Source: Pseudomonadota bacterium (GTDB lineage Bacteria; Pseudomonadota; Alphaproteobacteria; Sphingomonadales; Sphingomonadaceae). From it: a stretch of DNA of 5,698 nucleotides. The position numbers and the translations under genes are program-made. The notes beneath the pieces were generated by a model, which had not been told where the DNA came from, searched no databases, and was given only the letters and a program-made list of their open reading frames with translations. The stretch is taken from assembly GCA_023423775.1 (NCBI GenBank), contig JAFAEZ010000184.1, positions 1 through 5,698 on the forward strand. Direction: 5' to 3'. This document shows, piece after piece, positions 1-5,698 of this stretch (the first letter of the stretch is position 1; every line of letters begins with the position of its first letter).

Positions 1-48
1 GTTAAGCACACGCGGCAAACGTGCCATTCGCAGGCAGAGGCGTTACCC

Positions 49-64
49 CGCCCGAATTCGGGCG
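49..64. repeat. 16-bp perfect palindrome
   Basis: CGCCCGAATTCGGGCG is its own reverse complement. It is flanked by an imperfect direct repeat, ATTCGCAGGCAG at 26-37 and ATTCGCAAGGCAG at 67-79. With no loop it is better seen as a DNA-level dyad (a protein site or a repeat remnant) than as an RNA hairpin. No T-run follows, so it is not a classic terminator. Its function is unknown. Confidence 0.55.
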
Positions 65-117
65 TGATTCGCAAGGCAGCCCTCCAAAAACTGCGTTCCT
101 TGCCTATCTAAATGAAA

Positions 118-166
118 AGACAACGGAACTTTGATTGGCGGCCGGGCTTCTGCCGGCTCGTTGTCT
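118..166 (+). other. Possible folded 5' leader of cobS
   Basis: AGACAACG (118-125) is the exact reverse complement of CGTTGTCT (159-166). Between them GCCGG (141-145) pairs with CCGGC (153-157) around a 7-nt loop. Together they could form a two-part stem with a 15-nt bulge on the 5' side, ending about 75 nt before the cobS ribosome binding site. No poly-T tract follows directly, so this does not look like an intrinsic terminator. It may equally be chance pairing. Confidence 0.3.
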
Positions 167-239
167 CTGATAGGTTGATTTTCAGCACCCAGCCGCAGCC
201 AACGTGCGAATAACCGGTTTCGGGACCGCCCGGGACCTC

Positions 240-244
240 GGAGG
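240..244 (+). promoter_or_regulatory. Shine-Dalgarno of cobS
   Basis: GGAGG sits 4 nt before the ATG at 249. It favours that start over the in-frame GTG at 204 and the ATG at 264. The resulting 332-residue product matches the length I recall for characterised CobS. Confidence 0.8.
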
Positions 245-248
245 ATTG

Positions 249-1247
249 ATGACGACCGCCGCCATGTCCAAAGTTGAGGAAGTTTCCGGTCTGCCCGACA
301 TGAAGGTGTCGGTGCGTCAGGTGTTCGGGATCGACAGCGATCTCGAAGTGCCGGCCTATTCCGAAGTCGATCCTCATGTGCCCGAAGTGGATTCCGACTA
401 CCGCTTCGACCGCGCCACCACGCTCGCCATTCTCGCCGGCTTTGCGCGCAACCGCCGCGTGATGGTGACCGGCTATCACGGCACCGGCAAATCCACCCAT
501 ATCGAGCAGGTTGCGGCGCGCTTGAACTGGCCTTGCGTGCGCGTCAACCTCGACAGCCACATCAGCCGTATCGACCTCGTCGGCAAGGACTCCATCGTGG
601 TCCGCGACGGCAAGCAGGTCACCGAATTCCGCGACGGTATCCTGCCCTGGGCGCTGCAGAACAACGTCGCGCTGGTGTTCGACGAATACGACGCCGGCCG
701 TCCGGACGTGATGTTCGTGATCCAGCGCGTGCTGGAGGTCTCGGGACGCCTGACGCTGCTCGACCAGAACAAGGTGATCAAGCCGCACCCGGCGTTCCGC
801 CTGTTCTCGACGGCCAACACCGTCGGCCTCGGCGACACGTCGGGCCTCTATCACGGCACCCAGCAGATCAACCAGGGCCAGATGGACCGCTGGTCGATCG
901 TCACCACGCTGAACTATCTCAGCCACGACGAGGAAGTGGAGATCGTGCTGGCCAAGGCCAAGCACTATCGCACCCAGGAAGGCCGCGACATCGTCAACAA
1001 GATGGTGCGCCTCGCCGATCTCACCCGCAACGCCTTCGCCAACGGCGATCTGTCGACGGTGATGAGCCCGCGCACGGTGATCACCTGGGCGGAGAACTCC
1101 GACATCTTCGGCGACATCGGCTTCGCTTTCCGTGTCACCTTCCTCAACAAATGCGACGAGCTCGAGCGTCCCCTGGTCGCCGAGTTCTATCAGCGCTGCT
1201 TCAACGCGGAGCTGCCGGAATCGGCGGTGAACGTGGCGCTGAGCTAA
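249..1247 (+). CDS. cobS: Aerobic cobaltochelatase subunit CobS (AAA+ ATPase)
   Basis: CobS is the ATPase motor of the cytosolic CobNST cobaltochelatase, which inserts Co2+ into hydrogenobyrinic acid a,c-diamide in the aerobic vitamin B12 pathway. The 332-residue product is full length for the family. An N-terminal CobS segment (about residues 10-50, containing KVSVRQVFGIDSDLEVP) precedes a MoxR/MgChlI-like AAA+ module. This has Walker A GYHGTGKST at 75-83, Walker B LVFDEYD at 142-148 (D145, E146), the sensor-1 stretch FSTANT with N190, and a C-terminal SPRT motif at 273-276 whose arginine is a candidate sensor-2 or finger residue. The start is set by GGAGG 4 nt upstream; a longer GTG start at 204 would add 15 residues that do not look like the family. 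cobT follows after 162 bp in the same direction, so the two are probably one transcript. No truncation or missing motif was seen. The bchI/chlI magnesium chelatase alternative is unlikely given the CobS-type N-terminus and the cobT neighbour. Confidence 0.96.
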   Translation: MTTAAMSKVEEVSGLPDMKVSVRQVFGIDSDLEVPAYSEVDPHVPEVDSDYRFDRATTLAILAGFARNRRVMVTGYHGTGKSTHIEQVAARLNWPCVRVNLDSHISRIDLVGKDSIVVRDGKQVTEFRDGILPWALQNNVALVFDEYDAGRPDVMFVIQRVLEVSGRLTLLDQNKVIKPHPAFRLFSTANTVGLGDTSGLYHGTQQINQGQMDRWSIVTTLNYLSHDEEVEIVLAKAKHYRTQEGRDIVNKMVRLADLTRNAFANGDLSTVMSPRTVITWAENSDIFGDIGFAFRVTFLNKCDELERPLVAEFYQRCFNAELPESAVNVALS

Positions 1248-1262
1248 AGGTCTCGCGTGGGC

Positions 1263-1393
1263 GTCCCGGCCTGGTGCGCAATTGCGCACAGGAGCCGGGA
1301 CCCATACCGCGGGATGTTTCGATCGAAGCGACGCCGATAGTTTTTCTGACCCAACGACGGCCGGTGGTTATGGGTCCCGGCTTTCGCCGGGAC
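1263..1393. repeat. Paired-hairpin repeat, copy A (cobS-cobT spacer)
   Basis: The element has two terminal hairpins in inverted orientation around a core of about 65 bp. The left hairpin is GTCCCGGC (1263-1270) pairing with GCCGGGAC (1294-1301). The right hairpin is GTCCCGGC (1374-1381), loop TTTC, GCCGGGAC (1386-1393). Outer arms CCGGGACCCATA (1295-1306) and TATGGGTCCCGG (1369-1380) are exact reverse complements, so the element could also fold end to end. The left hairpin loop carries a perfect 14-bp palindrome (1275-1288) in place of a tetraloop. Copy B at 4428-4553 is the same design in the other orientation: 1294-1325 matches the minus strand of 4507-4538 at 27 of 32 positions. I recall this CCGGGACCCATA-type repeat as very common between genes in Bradyrhizobium. 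It resembles a REP/BIME or MITE-like non-autonomous element, but no transposase is nearby and no target duplication is evident. Confidence 0.75.
1275..1288. repeat. 14-bp palindrome within left hairpin of copy A
   Basis: TGCGCAATTGCGCA is its own reverse complement. It lies exactly where copy B has a GAAA tetraloop, between stem halves GTCCCGGC and GCCGGGAC. It therefore extends that hairpin into a much longer, slightly bulged stem of about 39 nt. It may be an insertion in the loop or a distinct subtype of the repeat arm. Confidence 0.7.
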
Positions 1394-1401
1394 GACGGAT
1401 C

Positions 1402-1407
1402 AAGGTG
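1402..1407 (+). promoter_or_regulatory. Shine-Dalgarno of cobT
   Basis: AAGGTG lies just before the ATG at 1410 (AAGG ends 4 nt upstream). It begins only 8 nt after the right hairpin of repeat copy A ends at 1393, so the hairpin sits almost against the ribosome-loading site. The downstream reading frame matches the CobT N-terminus from this ATG. Confidence 0.65.
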
Positions 1408-1409
1408 AT

Positions 1410-3311
1410 ATGACCACCTCCAACTCCAAATTCCGCAACAGCAAGGAAGCGCCGACCGAGCCGTTCAAGCGCTCGGTGGCCTCCTGCCTCAAGGCGATCG
1501 CGAAGGCGCCCGAGCTCAACGTCTCCTTCGCCGCCGAGCGCCCGGGTCTTGCGCCCGGCAAGGCGCGGCTGCCGGAGCCGGCGCGCAAGATGACCAAGCG
1601 TGACGCCGCCGTCGTGCGCGGCCATGCCGATTCCATCGCGCTCAAGCTCGCCTGCCACGATCCCAAGGTTCATCGCAAGCTGATGCCCGGCAATCCGCAG
1701 GCGCGCGGGGTGTTCGAGGCGGTGGAGCAGGCGCGGGTCGAGGCGATCGGCGCGCGTCGCATGGCGGGCGTTGCGAAGAACCTCACCGCGATGCTCGACG
1801 ACCATTTCCATCGCGGCAAGTTCGACGAGATCACCGACCGCGCCGATGCGCCGCTCGCCGATGCCCTGGCCATGCTGGTGCGCGAACGCCTGACCGGCAT
1901 GGCGCCGCCGGCGGCCGCCAAGAAGATGGTCGATCTCTGGCGGCCCATCCTCGAGGACAAGATCGGCAGGCGGCTCGACCGGCTCGACGGCGTGGTCGAG
2001 GACCAGACCCGCTTCGGCGACGCCGTGCACGACCTGCTCTCGGCGCTCGAGCTCGGCGACGAGCGCAGCGCCGACAGCGAAGACAATGACGACAACGACG
2101 AGAACCAGGACGGCGACAACGATCAGTCCGGTGCCGAGGGCTCGCCCGATTCCGACGCCGCGCAGGAGATGAGCGCCGATCAGGCGCAGGCCTCCTCGGA
2201 GGAGATGAGCGAGAGCGCGATGGAAAGCGCGCAGGCCTCGACCTCCGACACTTTCGACGACGGCGAGCTCGGCGACGACGAGACGCCGGGCGAGGCGACG
2301 CGTCCGAACTCGCACGGCAAGAACGAGCCGCGCGGTCCGGAATACCACGCCTTCGCGCCGAAATTCGACGAGGTCATCGCCGCCGAGGATCTCTGCGACC
2401 ATGACGAGCTGGAGCGCCTGCGCGCCTATCTCGACAAGCAGCTCGCGCATCTGCAGGGCATCGTCGCCCGTCTCGCCAACCGCCTGCAGCGCCGCCTGAT
2501 GGCGCAGCAGAACCGGGCCTGGGAGTTCGATCTCGAAGAGGGCATCCTCGACCCCGCGCGGCTATCGCGCGTCGTCACCGATCCCTATCATCCGCTGTCC
2601 TTCATGCACGAGAAGGAGGCGACGTTCCGCGACACCGTGGTGACGCTGCTGCTCGACAATTCCGGCTCGATGCGCGGGCGCCCGATCACGGTCGCCGCGA
2701 CCTGCGCCGACATCCTCGCGCGCACGCTGGAGCGTTGCGGCGGCAAGGTCGAGATCCTCGGCTTCACCACGCGCGCCTGGAAGGGCGGGCAATCGCGCGA
2801 GGCGTGGCTTGCCGCCGGCAAGCCGGCCAATCCCGGCCGCCTCAACGATCTCCGCCACATCATCTACAAGTCGGCGGATGCCCCGTGGCGCCGTGCGCGG
2901 AAGAACCTCGGGCTGATGATGCGCGAGGGCCTGCTCAAGGAGAACATCGACGGCGAGGCGCTGGATTGGGCGCACAAGCGCCTGCTCGGCCGGCCCGAGC
3001 AGCGCAAGATCCTGATGATGATCTCGGACGGCGCGCCGGTCGACGATTCCACGCTGTCGGTCAATCCCGGCAACTATCTCGAGCGGCACCTGCGCCATAT
3101 CATCGAGGAGATCGAGACCCGCTCGCCGGTCGAGCTGATCGCGATCGGCATCGGCCACGACGTGACGCGCTACTACCGCCGCGCGGTGACGATCGTGGAC
3201 GCGGAAGAACTCGGCGGCGCCATCACCGAGAAGCTCGCCGAGCTGTTCAGCGAGACCAACACCGCGCCCACCCAGCCGGCCGGTCGCCCGCGACGCAAAT
3301 TGCATTCGTGA
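1410..3311 (+). CDS. cobT: Aerobic cobaltochelatase subunit CobT (VWA domain)
   Basis: CobT partners CobS in the chaperone-like AAA+ complex that drives cobalt insertion by CobN in aerobic B12 synthesis. The product has 633 residues, close to the length I recall for characterised CobT (about 630). The N-terminal part (about 1-219) is CobT-specific and largely helical in character. Residues 220-300 form a low-complexity, strongly acidic Asp/Glu/Ser linker of the kind seen in CobT and in ChlD/BchD. A conserved CobT segment follows (from about 305), then a C-terminal von Willebrand A domain with MIDAS motif DNSGSM at 416-421 (D416, S418, S420) and a second metal-site strand SDGAP at 539-543. The start ATG has an AAGGTG just upstream. 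The stop (3309-3311) overlaps the start of the next gene. The repeat between cobS and cobT may affect the ratio of the two subunits. No frameshift or truncation is seen. The name clashes with the unrelated anaerobic-pathway CobT phosphoribosyltransferase; this is the chelatase subunit. Confidence 0.96.
   Translation: MTTSNSKFRNSKEAPTEPFKRSVASCLKAIAKAPELNVSFAAERPGLAPGKARLPEPARKMTKRDAAVVRGHADSIALKLACHDPKVHRKLMPGNPQARGVFEAVEQARVEAIGARRMAGVAKNLTAMLDDHFHRGKFDEITDRADAPLADALAMLVRERLTGMAPPAAAKKMVDLWRPILEDKIGRRLDRLDGVVEDQTRFGDAVHDLLSALELGDERSADSEDNDDNDENQDGDNDQSGAEGSPDSDAAQEMSADQAQASSEEMSESAMESAQASTSDTFDDGELGDDETPGEATRPNSHGKNEPRGPEYHAFAPKFDEVIAAEDLCDHDELERLRAYLDKQLAHLQGIVARLANRLQRRLMAQQNRAWEFDLEEGILDPARLSRVVTDPYHPLSFMHEKEATFRDTVVTLLLDNSGSMRGRPITVAATCADILARTLERCGGKVEILGFTTRAWKGGQSREAWLAAGKPANPGRLNDLRHIIYKSADAPWRRARKNLGLMMREGLLKENIDGEALDWAHKRLLGRPEQRKILMMISDGAPVDDSTLSVNPGNYLERHLRHIIEEIETRSPVELIAIGIGHDVTRYYRRAVTIVDAEELGGAITEKLAELFSETNTAPTQPAGRPRRKLHS
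3308..3311 (+). promoter_or_regulatory. GTGA start/stop overlap joining cobT to the next gene
   Basis: The GTG start codon (3308-3310) overlaps the cobT TGA stop (3309-3311). No clear Shine-Dalgarno precedes it, so translation probably depends on ribosomes finishing cobT. The start is supported because it places a complete twin-arginine signal at residues 6-12; the next in-frame ATG (residue 23) would cut that signal away. Confidence 0.75.
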
Positions 3312-4405
3312 GCACGCATCCATCCCGCCGCAGCTTTCTTGGCCACGCGGCGGCGGGATTGTCCACCCTCGCGATGCCGCGATTGGCGCAGGCTCAGGCG
3401 CAGCTTCAACCGGCCGTCGAGCCGCCGCCGCGAATCCTTCAGCTCGCGCACGCCGTCGCGGCGCCCGTCAGCGTCGAGGTCAACGCCCGCAGCATTGCCA
3501 ATTTCGAGCCGCGCGACCGTTCGCGCACGCGCTTCGGCTCGCTGGATTTCCGCAGCGGCCTGGTGCTGACCTCGCCCTATCGCGGCTTCGGCGGCCTGTC
3601 CGGCCTCCGCTTCCTCGACACCAAGGGCGAGCGCTTCCTCGCCATCTCCGACCAGGGCGGCTGGTTCACCGGCGCCATCCGCTATTCCGGCCGCGAGATG
3701 GTCGGGCTCGCCGACGTCGAGGCCGCGCCGCTCCTGGGCGCGGACGGGCGGCCGATCACGGAGAAGCGGCTCTGGTACGACACCGAGTCGCTCGCCCGCG
3801 ACGGCAGCCTCGTCTATGTCGGGCTCGAGCGCGTCAACCAGATCCTGCGCTATGATTTCGCCAAGGGCGGCACAAGCGCCCGCGGCGAGTTGATCGCCGT
3901 CCCGCCCGGCTTGCGCAAGCTGCCCTACAACAAGGGGCTGGAGGCGATGGTCGTCGTGCCCAAAGGGCAAAGTCAGGCCCAGGCGCTCGCGGGCTCGCTG
4001 ATCGCCTTCTCCGAGCGCGGGCTCGATCCCGGCGGCAACCTCGTCGCCTTCCTGATCGGCGGTCCGACGCCGGGCCAGTTCAGCGTGCGCCGCTCCGAAA
4101 ACTACGACATCAGCGACGCCGTGCTGCTGCCCTCGGGCGATCTCCTCATCCTCGAACGCAAATTCTCCTGGTTCACCGGCGTCAACATCCGCATCCGCGC
4201 CATCCCGCTGAAGTCGATCGCACCGGGCGCCGTCGTCGACGGCCTCACCCTGTTCGCCGCCGATCTCGGCCACGAGATCGACAACATGGAAGGCATCGAC
4301 GCCCACGTCACGGCCGACGGCGAGACCGTGCTGACGCTGATCTCCGACGACAATTTCTCGATGCTGCAGCGGACGCTGCTGCTGCAGTTCGCGCTGGTGG
4401 AGTAG
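3308..4405 (+). CDS. Tat-exported phytase-like esterase-family protein
   Basis: The product of 365 residues belongs, by its motif pattern, to the 'esterase-like activity of phytase' family (Pfam Phytase-like, PF13449), a beta-propeller-type fold. The substrate is not established, and the name does not prove phytase activity. The N-terminus carries a twin-arginine signal, SRRSFLG at 6-12, then a hydrophobic stretch and a likely signal peptidase site around AQAQA (27-31), so the folded protein should be exported to the periplasm. Motifs in order: FGGLSGLRF (94-102), ISDQGGWFTG (113-122), DTESLA (from 158), NKGLEAM (from 208), a YDISDAVLLPSGDLLILER-type strand, EIDNMEGID (323-331) and ISDDNF (345-350). 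The acidic residues in these motifs are candidate metal or catalytic sites. An in-frame extension back to 2735 exists but is a shadow of cobT. The gene overlaps cobT by 4 nt and ends 290 nt before the next gene. A direct role in B12 synthesis is not implied by the family. Confidence 0.85.
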   Translation: MSTHPSRRSFLGHAAAGLSTLAMPRLAQAQAQLQPAVEPPPRILQLAHAVAAPVSVEVNARSIANFEPRDRSRTRFGSLDFRSGLVLTSPYRGFGGLSGLRFLDTKGERFLAISDQGGWFTGAIRYSGREMVGLADVEAAPLLGADGRPITEKRLWYDTESLARDGSLVYVGLERVNQILRYDFAKGGTSARGELIAVPPGLRKLPYNKGLEAMVVVPKGQSQAQALAGSLIAFSERGLDPGGNLVAFLIGGPTPGQFSVRRSENYDISDAVLLPSGDLLILERKFSWFTGVNIRIRAIPLKSIAPGAVVDGLTLFAADLGHEIDNMEGIDAHVTADGETVLTLISDDNFSMLQRTLLLQFALVE

Positions 4406-4427
4406 GGGCGGCGCGGTCCTCCTCGCC

Positions 4428-4553
4428 GTCGTCCTGGCGAAAGCCAGGACCCATTACCCCAGGGAGGAGTTTGGCGACGGCAAGTCGTTCGGGATGAGCA
4501 CCTCCGCGATCGATAGACCTCGCGGTATGGGTCCTGGCTTTCGCCAGAACGAC
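4428..4553. repeat. Paired-hairpin repeat, copy B
   Basis: The left arm (4428-4454) and right arm (4527-4553) are 27-bp inverted repeats with one mismatch. Each arm is itself a hairpin. On the left, GTCCTGGC (4431-4438), loop GAAA, GCCAGGAC (4443-4450) is perfect. On the right, GTCCTGGC (4531-4538), loop TTTC, GCCAGAAC (4543-4550) has one mismatched pair. The core of about 70 bp shares ACCGCG and CGATCG blocks with copy A on the opposite strand but is otherwise diverged. It lies 22 bp after the stop of the phytase-like gene, so the left hairpin could protect or end that message. However, no T-run follows, so I do not call it an intrinsic terminator. The family is the Bradyrhizobium-type intergenic repeat described for copy A. 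Confidence 0.75.
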
Positions 4554-4695
4554 AGTGGAGGTTGTCGCGCCGCCTCCGCCAAACCTACGGCGCAATGCAT
4601 ACCACCGCTAGCCGCCATACCCGGGGCGCGCCTAGCAATCCGCGTTTCCCTCACTACACTCCCTTCATCGCCCTCCATTTCCCGGAACTCCCCGC
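4554..4695. other. Intergenic remainder before the oxidoreductase gene
   Basis: After repeat copy B, 142 bp remain with no supported gene. The segment nearest the ATG at 4696 is rich in C and T and has no good Shine-Dalgarno; the best candidate is GGAA at 4684-4687, 8 nt before the ATG. A TACACT at 4655-4660 would be at a reasonable distance for a -10 box, but no matching -35 is seen, so I do not mark a promoter. Confidence 0.5.
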
Positions 4696-5698
4696 ATGTC
4701 CGTCCTGTTTTCCCCGATCAAGCTGCGCGGCCTGACGTTGAAGAACCGCCTCGTGGTGTCGCCGATGTGCCAATATTCGGCCGATGACGGCGTCGCCACC
4801 GACTGGCATTTCACCCACATCAACAATCTCGGCCTGTCGGGCGCGGCGATGTTCTGCATCGAGGCGACGCATGTCGAGGCGATCGGCCGCATCACGCCGG
4901 GCTGCCTCGGGCTCTACAGCGATGCCTGCGAGGCCGCGCTGAAGCCGATCCTGCATTCGGTGCGCAAGCATTCCTCCACCGCGATCGCGATGCAGCTCGC
5001 CCATGCCGGCCGCAAAGCCTCGAGCGCGCGGCCCTGGGACGGCGGCCAGCTGATTCCGGAAGGGCAGGGCGGCTGGCAGACGGTCGGCCCGTCGGCCGTG
5101 CCGCACAAGGAGGGCGAGGCTGCGCCGCTCGCGCTCGATGCCGCGGGCTTGACGCGCATCCGCGAGGCCTTCGTCGACAGCACGAAGCGCGCCGCGCGGC
5201 TCGGCATCGACGCCATCGAGGTCCATGGCGCGCACGGCTATCTCCTGCACCAGTTCCTCTCGCCGATCTCGAACCGCCGCACCGACGAATACGGCGGCTC
5301 TCTCGAAAACCGCATGCGCTTCCCGCTCGAAGTGTTCGACGCCGTGCGCGCAGCCTTCCCCGCTGACAAGCCCGTGGGCATGCGGGTGTCGTCGACCGAC
5401 TGGGTCGAGGGCGGCTGGGATCTGGCGCAGACGATAGAATTCGCCAGGGCGCTGAAGACGCGCGGCGTCGACTGGATCGATGCCTCCTCCGGCGGCGTCT
5501 CGCCGCATCAGAAGATCCCGCTCGGTCCCGGCTATCAGGTGCAGTTCGCGGACGCCATCAAGCGGGAGACCGGATTGCCCACCATCGCCGTCGGCCTGAT
5601 CACGGAAGGCAAGCAGGCCGAGGAGATCGTCGCGTCCGGCAAGGCCGACATGGTCGCGCTCGCGCGCGGCATGCTCTACGACCCGCGCTGGGCCTGGC
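4696..5698 (+). CDS. NADH:flavin oxidoreductase, Old Yellow Enzyme family (YqjM/NamA-like), 3' partial
   Basis: This is an FMN-dependent TIM-barrel ene-reductase that would use NAD(P)H to reduce activated C=C bonds of enones or related electrophiles in the cytoplasm. 334 residues are visible and the gene runs off the right edge, so only the C-terminal tail is missing. Features of the YqjM ('thermophilic-like') OYE class are present. The SPMCQYS motif has C25 and Y27 (flavin-tuning cysteine and active-site tyrosine), Q100 lies in MQLAHAGRK, and the substrate-binding pair H177/H180 lies in HGAHGYLLHQFLSP. The SNRRTDEYGGSLENR signature spans 192-206, R230 lies in GMRVSS, and the FMN-phosphate region comprises AVGLI (298-302) and ALARGM with R324. 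The ATG at 4696 gives a family-typical start (MSVLFSPIKLRGLTLKNR), though the ribosome binding site is weak. The gap of 290 bp and the intervening repeat suggest a separate transcript from the cob genes. The natural substrate cannot be read from the sequence. Confidence 0.93.
   Translation, partial: MSVLFSPIKLRGLTLKNRLVVSPMCQYSADDGVATDWHFTHINNLGLSGAAMFCIEATHVEAIGRITPGCLGLYSDACEAALKPILHSVRKHSSTAIAMQLAHAGRKASSARPWDGGQLIPEGQGGWQTVGPSAVPHKEGEAAPLALDAAGLTRIREAFVDSTKRAARLGIDAIEVHGAHGYLLHQFLSPISNRRTDEYGGSLENRMRFPLEVFDAVRAAFPADKPVGMRVSSTDWVEGGWDLAQTIEFARALKTRGVDWIDASSGGVSPHQKIPLGPGYQVQFADAIKRETGLPTIAVGLITEGKQAEEIVASGKADMVALARGMLYDPRWAW

Larger units (their letters stand above)
1..248. other. Non-coding leader upstream of cobS
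   Basis: No protein gene can be supported here. A reading frame open from the left edge to a stop at 109-111 gives a 36-residue peptide that I do not recognise. The stretch holds a 16-bp palindrome (49-64), an imperfect direct repeat flanking it (26-37 and 67-79), a possible folded RNA leader (118-166) and the cobS ribosome binding site (240-244). I looked for a cobalamin riboswitch, using the B12-box core GCCACTG on both strands, and did not find one. I see no sigma-70-like promoter good enough to mark. The cobS promoter is therefore either here in a diverged form or further left. Confidence 0.6.

Noticed and set aside
1..111. C-terminal end of an upstream gene in frame 1
   Set aside because: The frame is open from the left edge, but the 36-residue peptide resembles nothing I recognise, including the DnaJ-domain or BolA proteins expected upstream of cobS. 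It also crosses the palindrome and direct repeat.
113..214. Possible 33-residue leader peptide before cobS
   Set aside because: An ATG-started frame exists, but there is no Shine-Dalgarno before it and the peptide has no recognisable attenuator-like composition.
108..1289. 393-residue open frame on the minus strand opposite cobS
   Set aside because: It is a mirror of cobS caused by high GC and third-position bias. The peptide is rich in His, Arg, Ala, Val and Gly, with no domain I recognise, and it covers both the cobS leader and the repeat.
1263..1301. Intrinsic terminator after cobS
   Set aside because: The stem is strong and close to the stop, but no T-run follows, and the structure is explained by the repeat family.
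533..1408. 291-residue + strand frame overlapping cobS in another frame
   Set aside because: It is an Arg/Gly/Pro-rich frame-shifted shadow of cobS that runs through the repeat.
1368..2450. 360-residue open frame on the minus strand opposite cobT
   Set aside because: A shadow of cobT. Its N- or C-terminal peptide around the repeat (RRPGESRDP) is the kind of spurious peptide often produced by this repeat family in Bradyrhizobium annotations.
2735..3307. N-terminal extension of the phytase-like gene back to 2735
   Set aside because: This part overlaps the conserved VWA region of cobT and is Arg-rich shadow sequence. The Tat signal at the GTG of 3308 marks the true N-terminus.
3173..4306. 377-residue open frame on the minus strand opposite the phytase-like gene
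   Set aside because: Composition is that of an antisense shadow, and the + strand frame has clear family motifs along its whole length.
4431..4450. Intrinsic terminator after the phytase-like gene
   Set aside because: Perfect 8-bp stem with GAAA loop, but it is followed by CCATTACCCC and not a T-run. It may stabilise or end the message but cannot be called a terminator from sequence alone.
4631..4660. Sigma-70-like promoter for the oxidoreductase gene
   Set aside because: TACACT is an acceptable -10, but the -35 position has only about half of the consensus bases.
4654..5508. 284-residue open frame on the minus strand opposite the oxidoreductase gene
   Set aside because: The + strand frame from 4696 carries the complete set of Old Yellow Enzyme motifs; the minus frame has none.

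Overview
The window is high-GC alphaproteobacterial DNA. Protein sequences, gene order and the intergenic repeat family all point to Bradyrhizobium or a close relative (Nitrobacteraceae). The genus is inferred from recognised protein families and remembered repeat sequences, not from a database search. All four protein genes lie on the + strand.

Layout: 1-248 is a non-coding leader with a 16-bp palindrome, a direct repeat and a possible folded 5' UTR, ending in a good Shine-Dalgarno. 249-1247 is cobS and 1410-3311 is cobT, the AAA+ motor and the VWA/MIDAS subunit of the aerobic (cobalt-late) cobaltochelatase. Their 162-bp spacer is almost filled by a paired-hairpin repeat (1263-1393). 3308-4405 encodes a Tat-exported, phytase-like esterase-family protein whose GTG start overlaps the cobT stop by 4 bases. 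4406-4695 is a spacer holding a second, oppositely oriented copy of the repeat (4428-4553). From 4696 an Old Yellow Enzyme-type NADH:flavin oxidoreductase of the YqjM/NamA class runs off the right edge.

How they work together: CobS and CobT form the ATP-hydrolysing chaperone complex that, with CobN (not in this window), inserts cobalt into hydrogenobyrinic acid a,c-diamide in vitamin B12 synthesis. The exported phytase-like protein is probably translated from the same message as cobT but has no known place in B12 synthesis. The OYE gene is probably a separate unit.

I see no convincing new multi-gene system. The least explained items are the two inverted copies of the paired-hairpin element (one inside the cobS-cobT transcript, with a 14-bp palindrome in place of a tetraloop) and the tight coupling of an exported protein to cobT.
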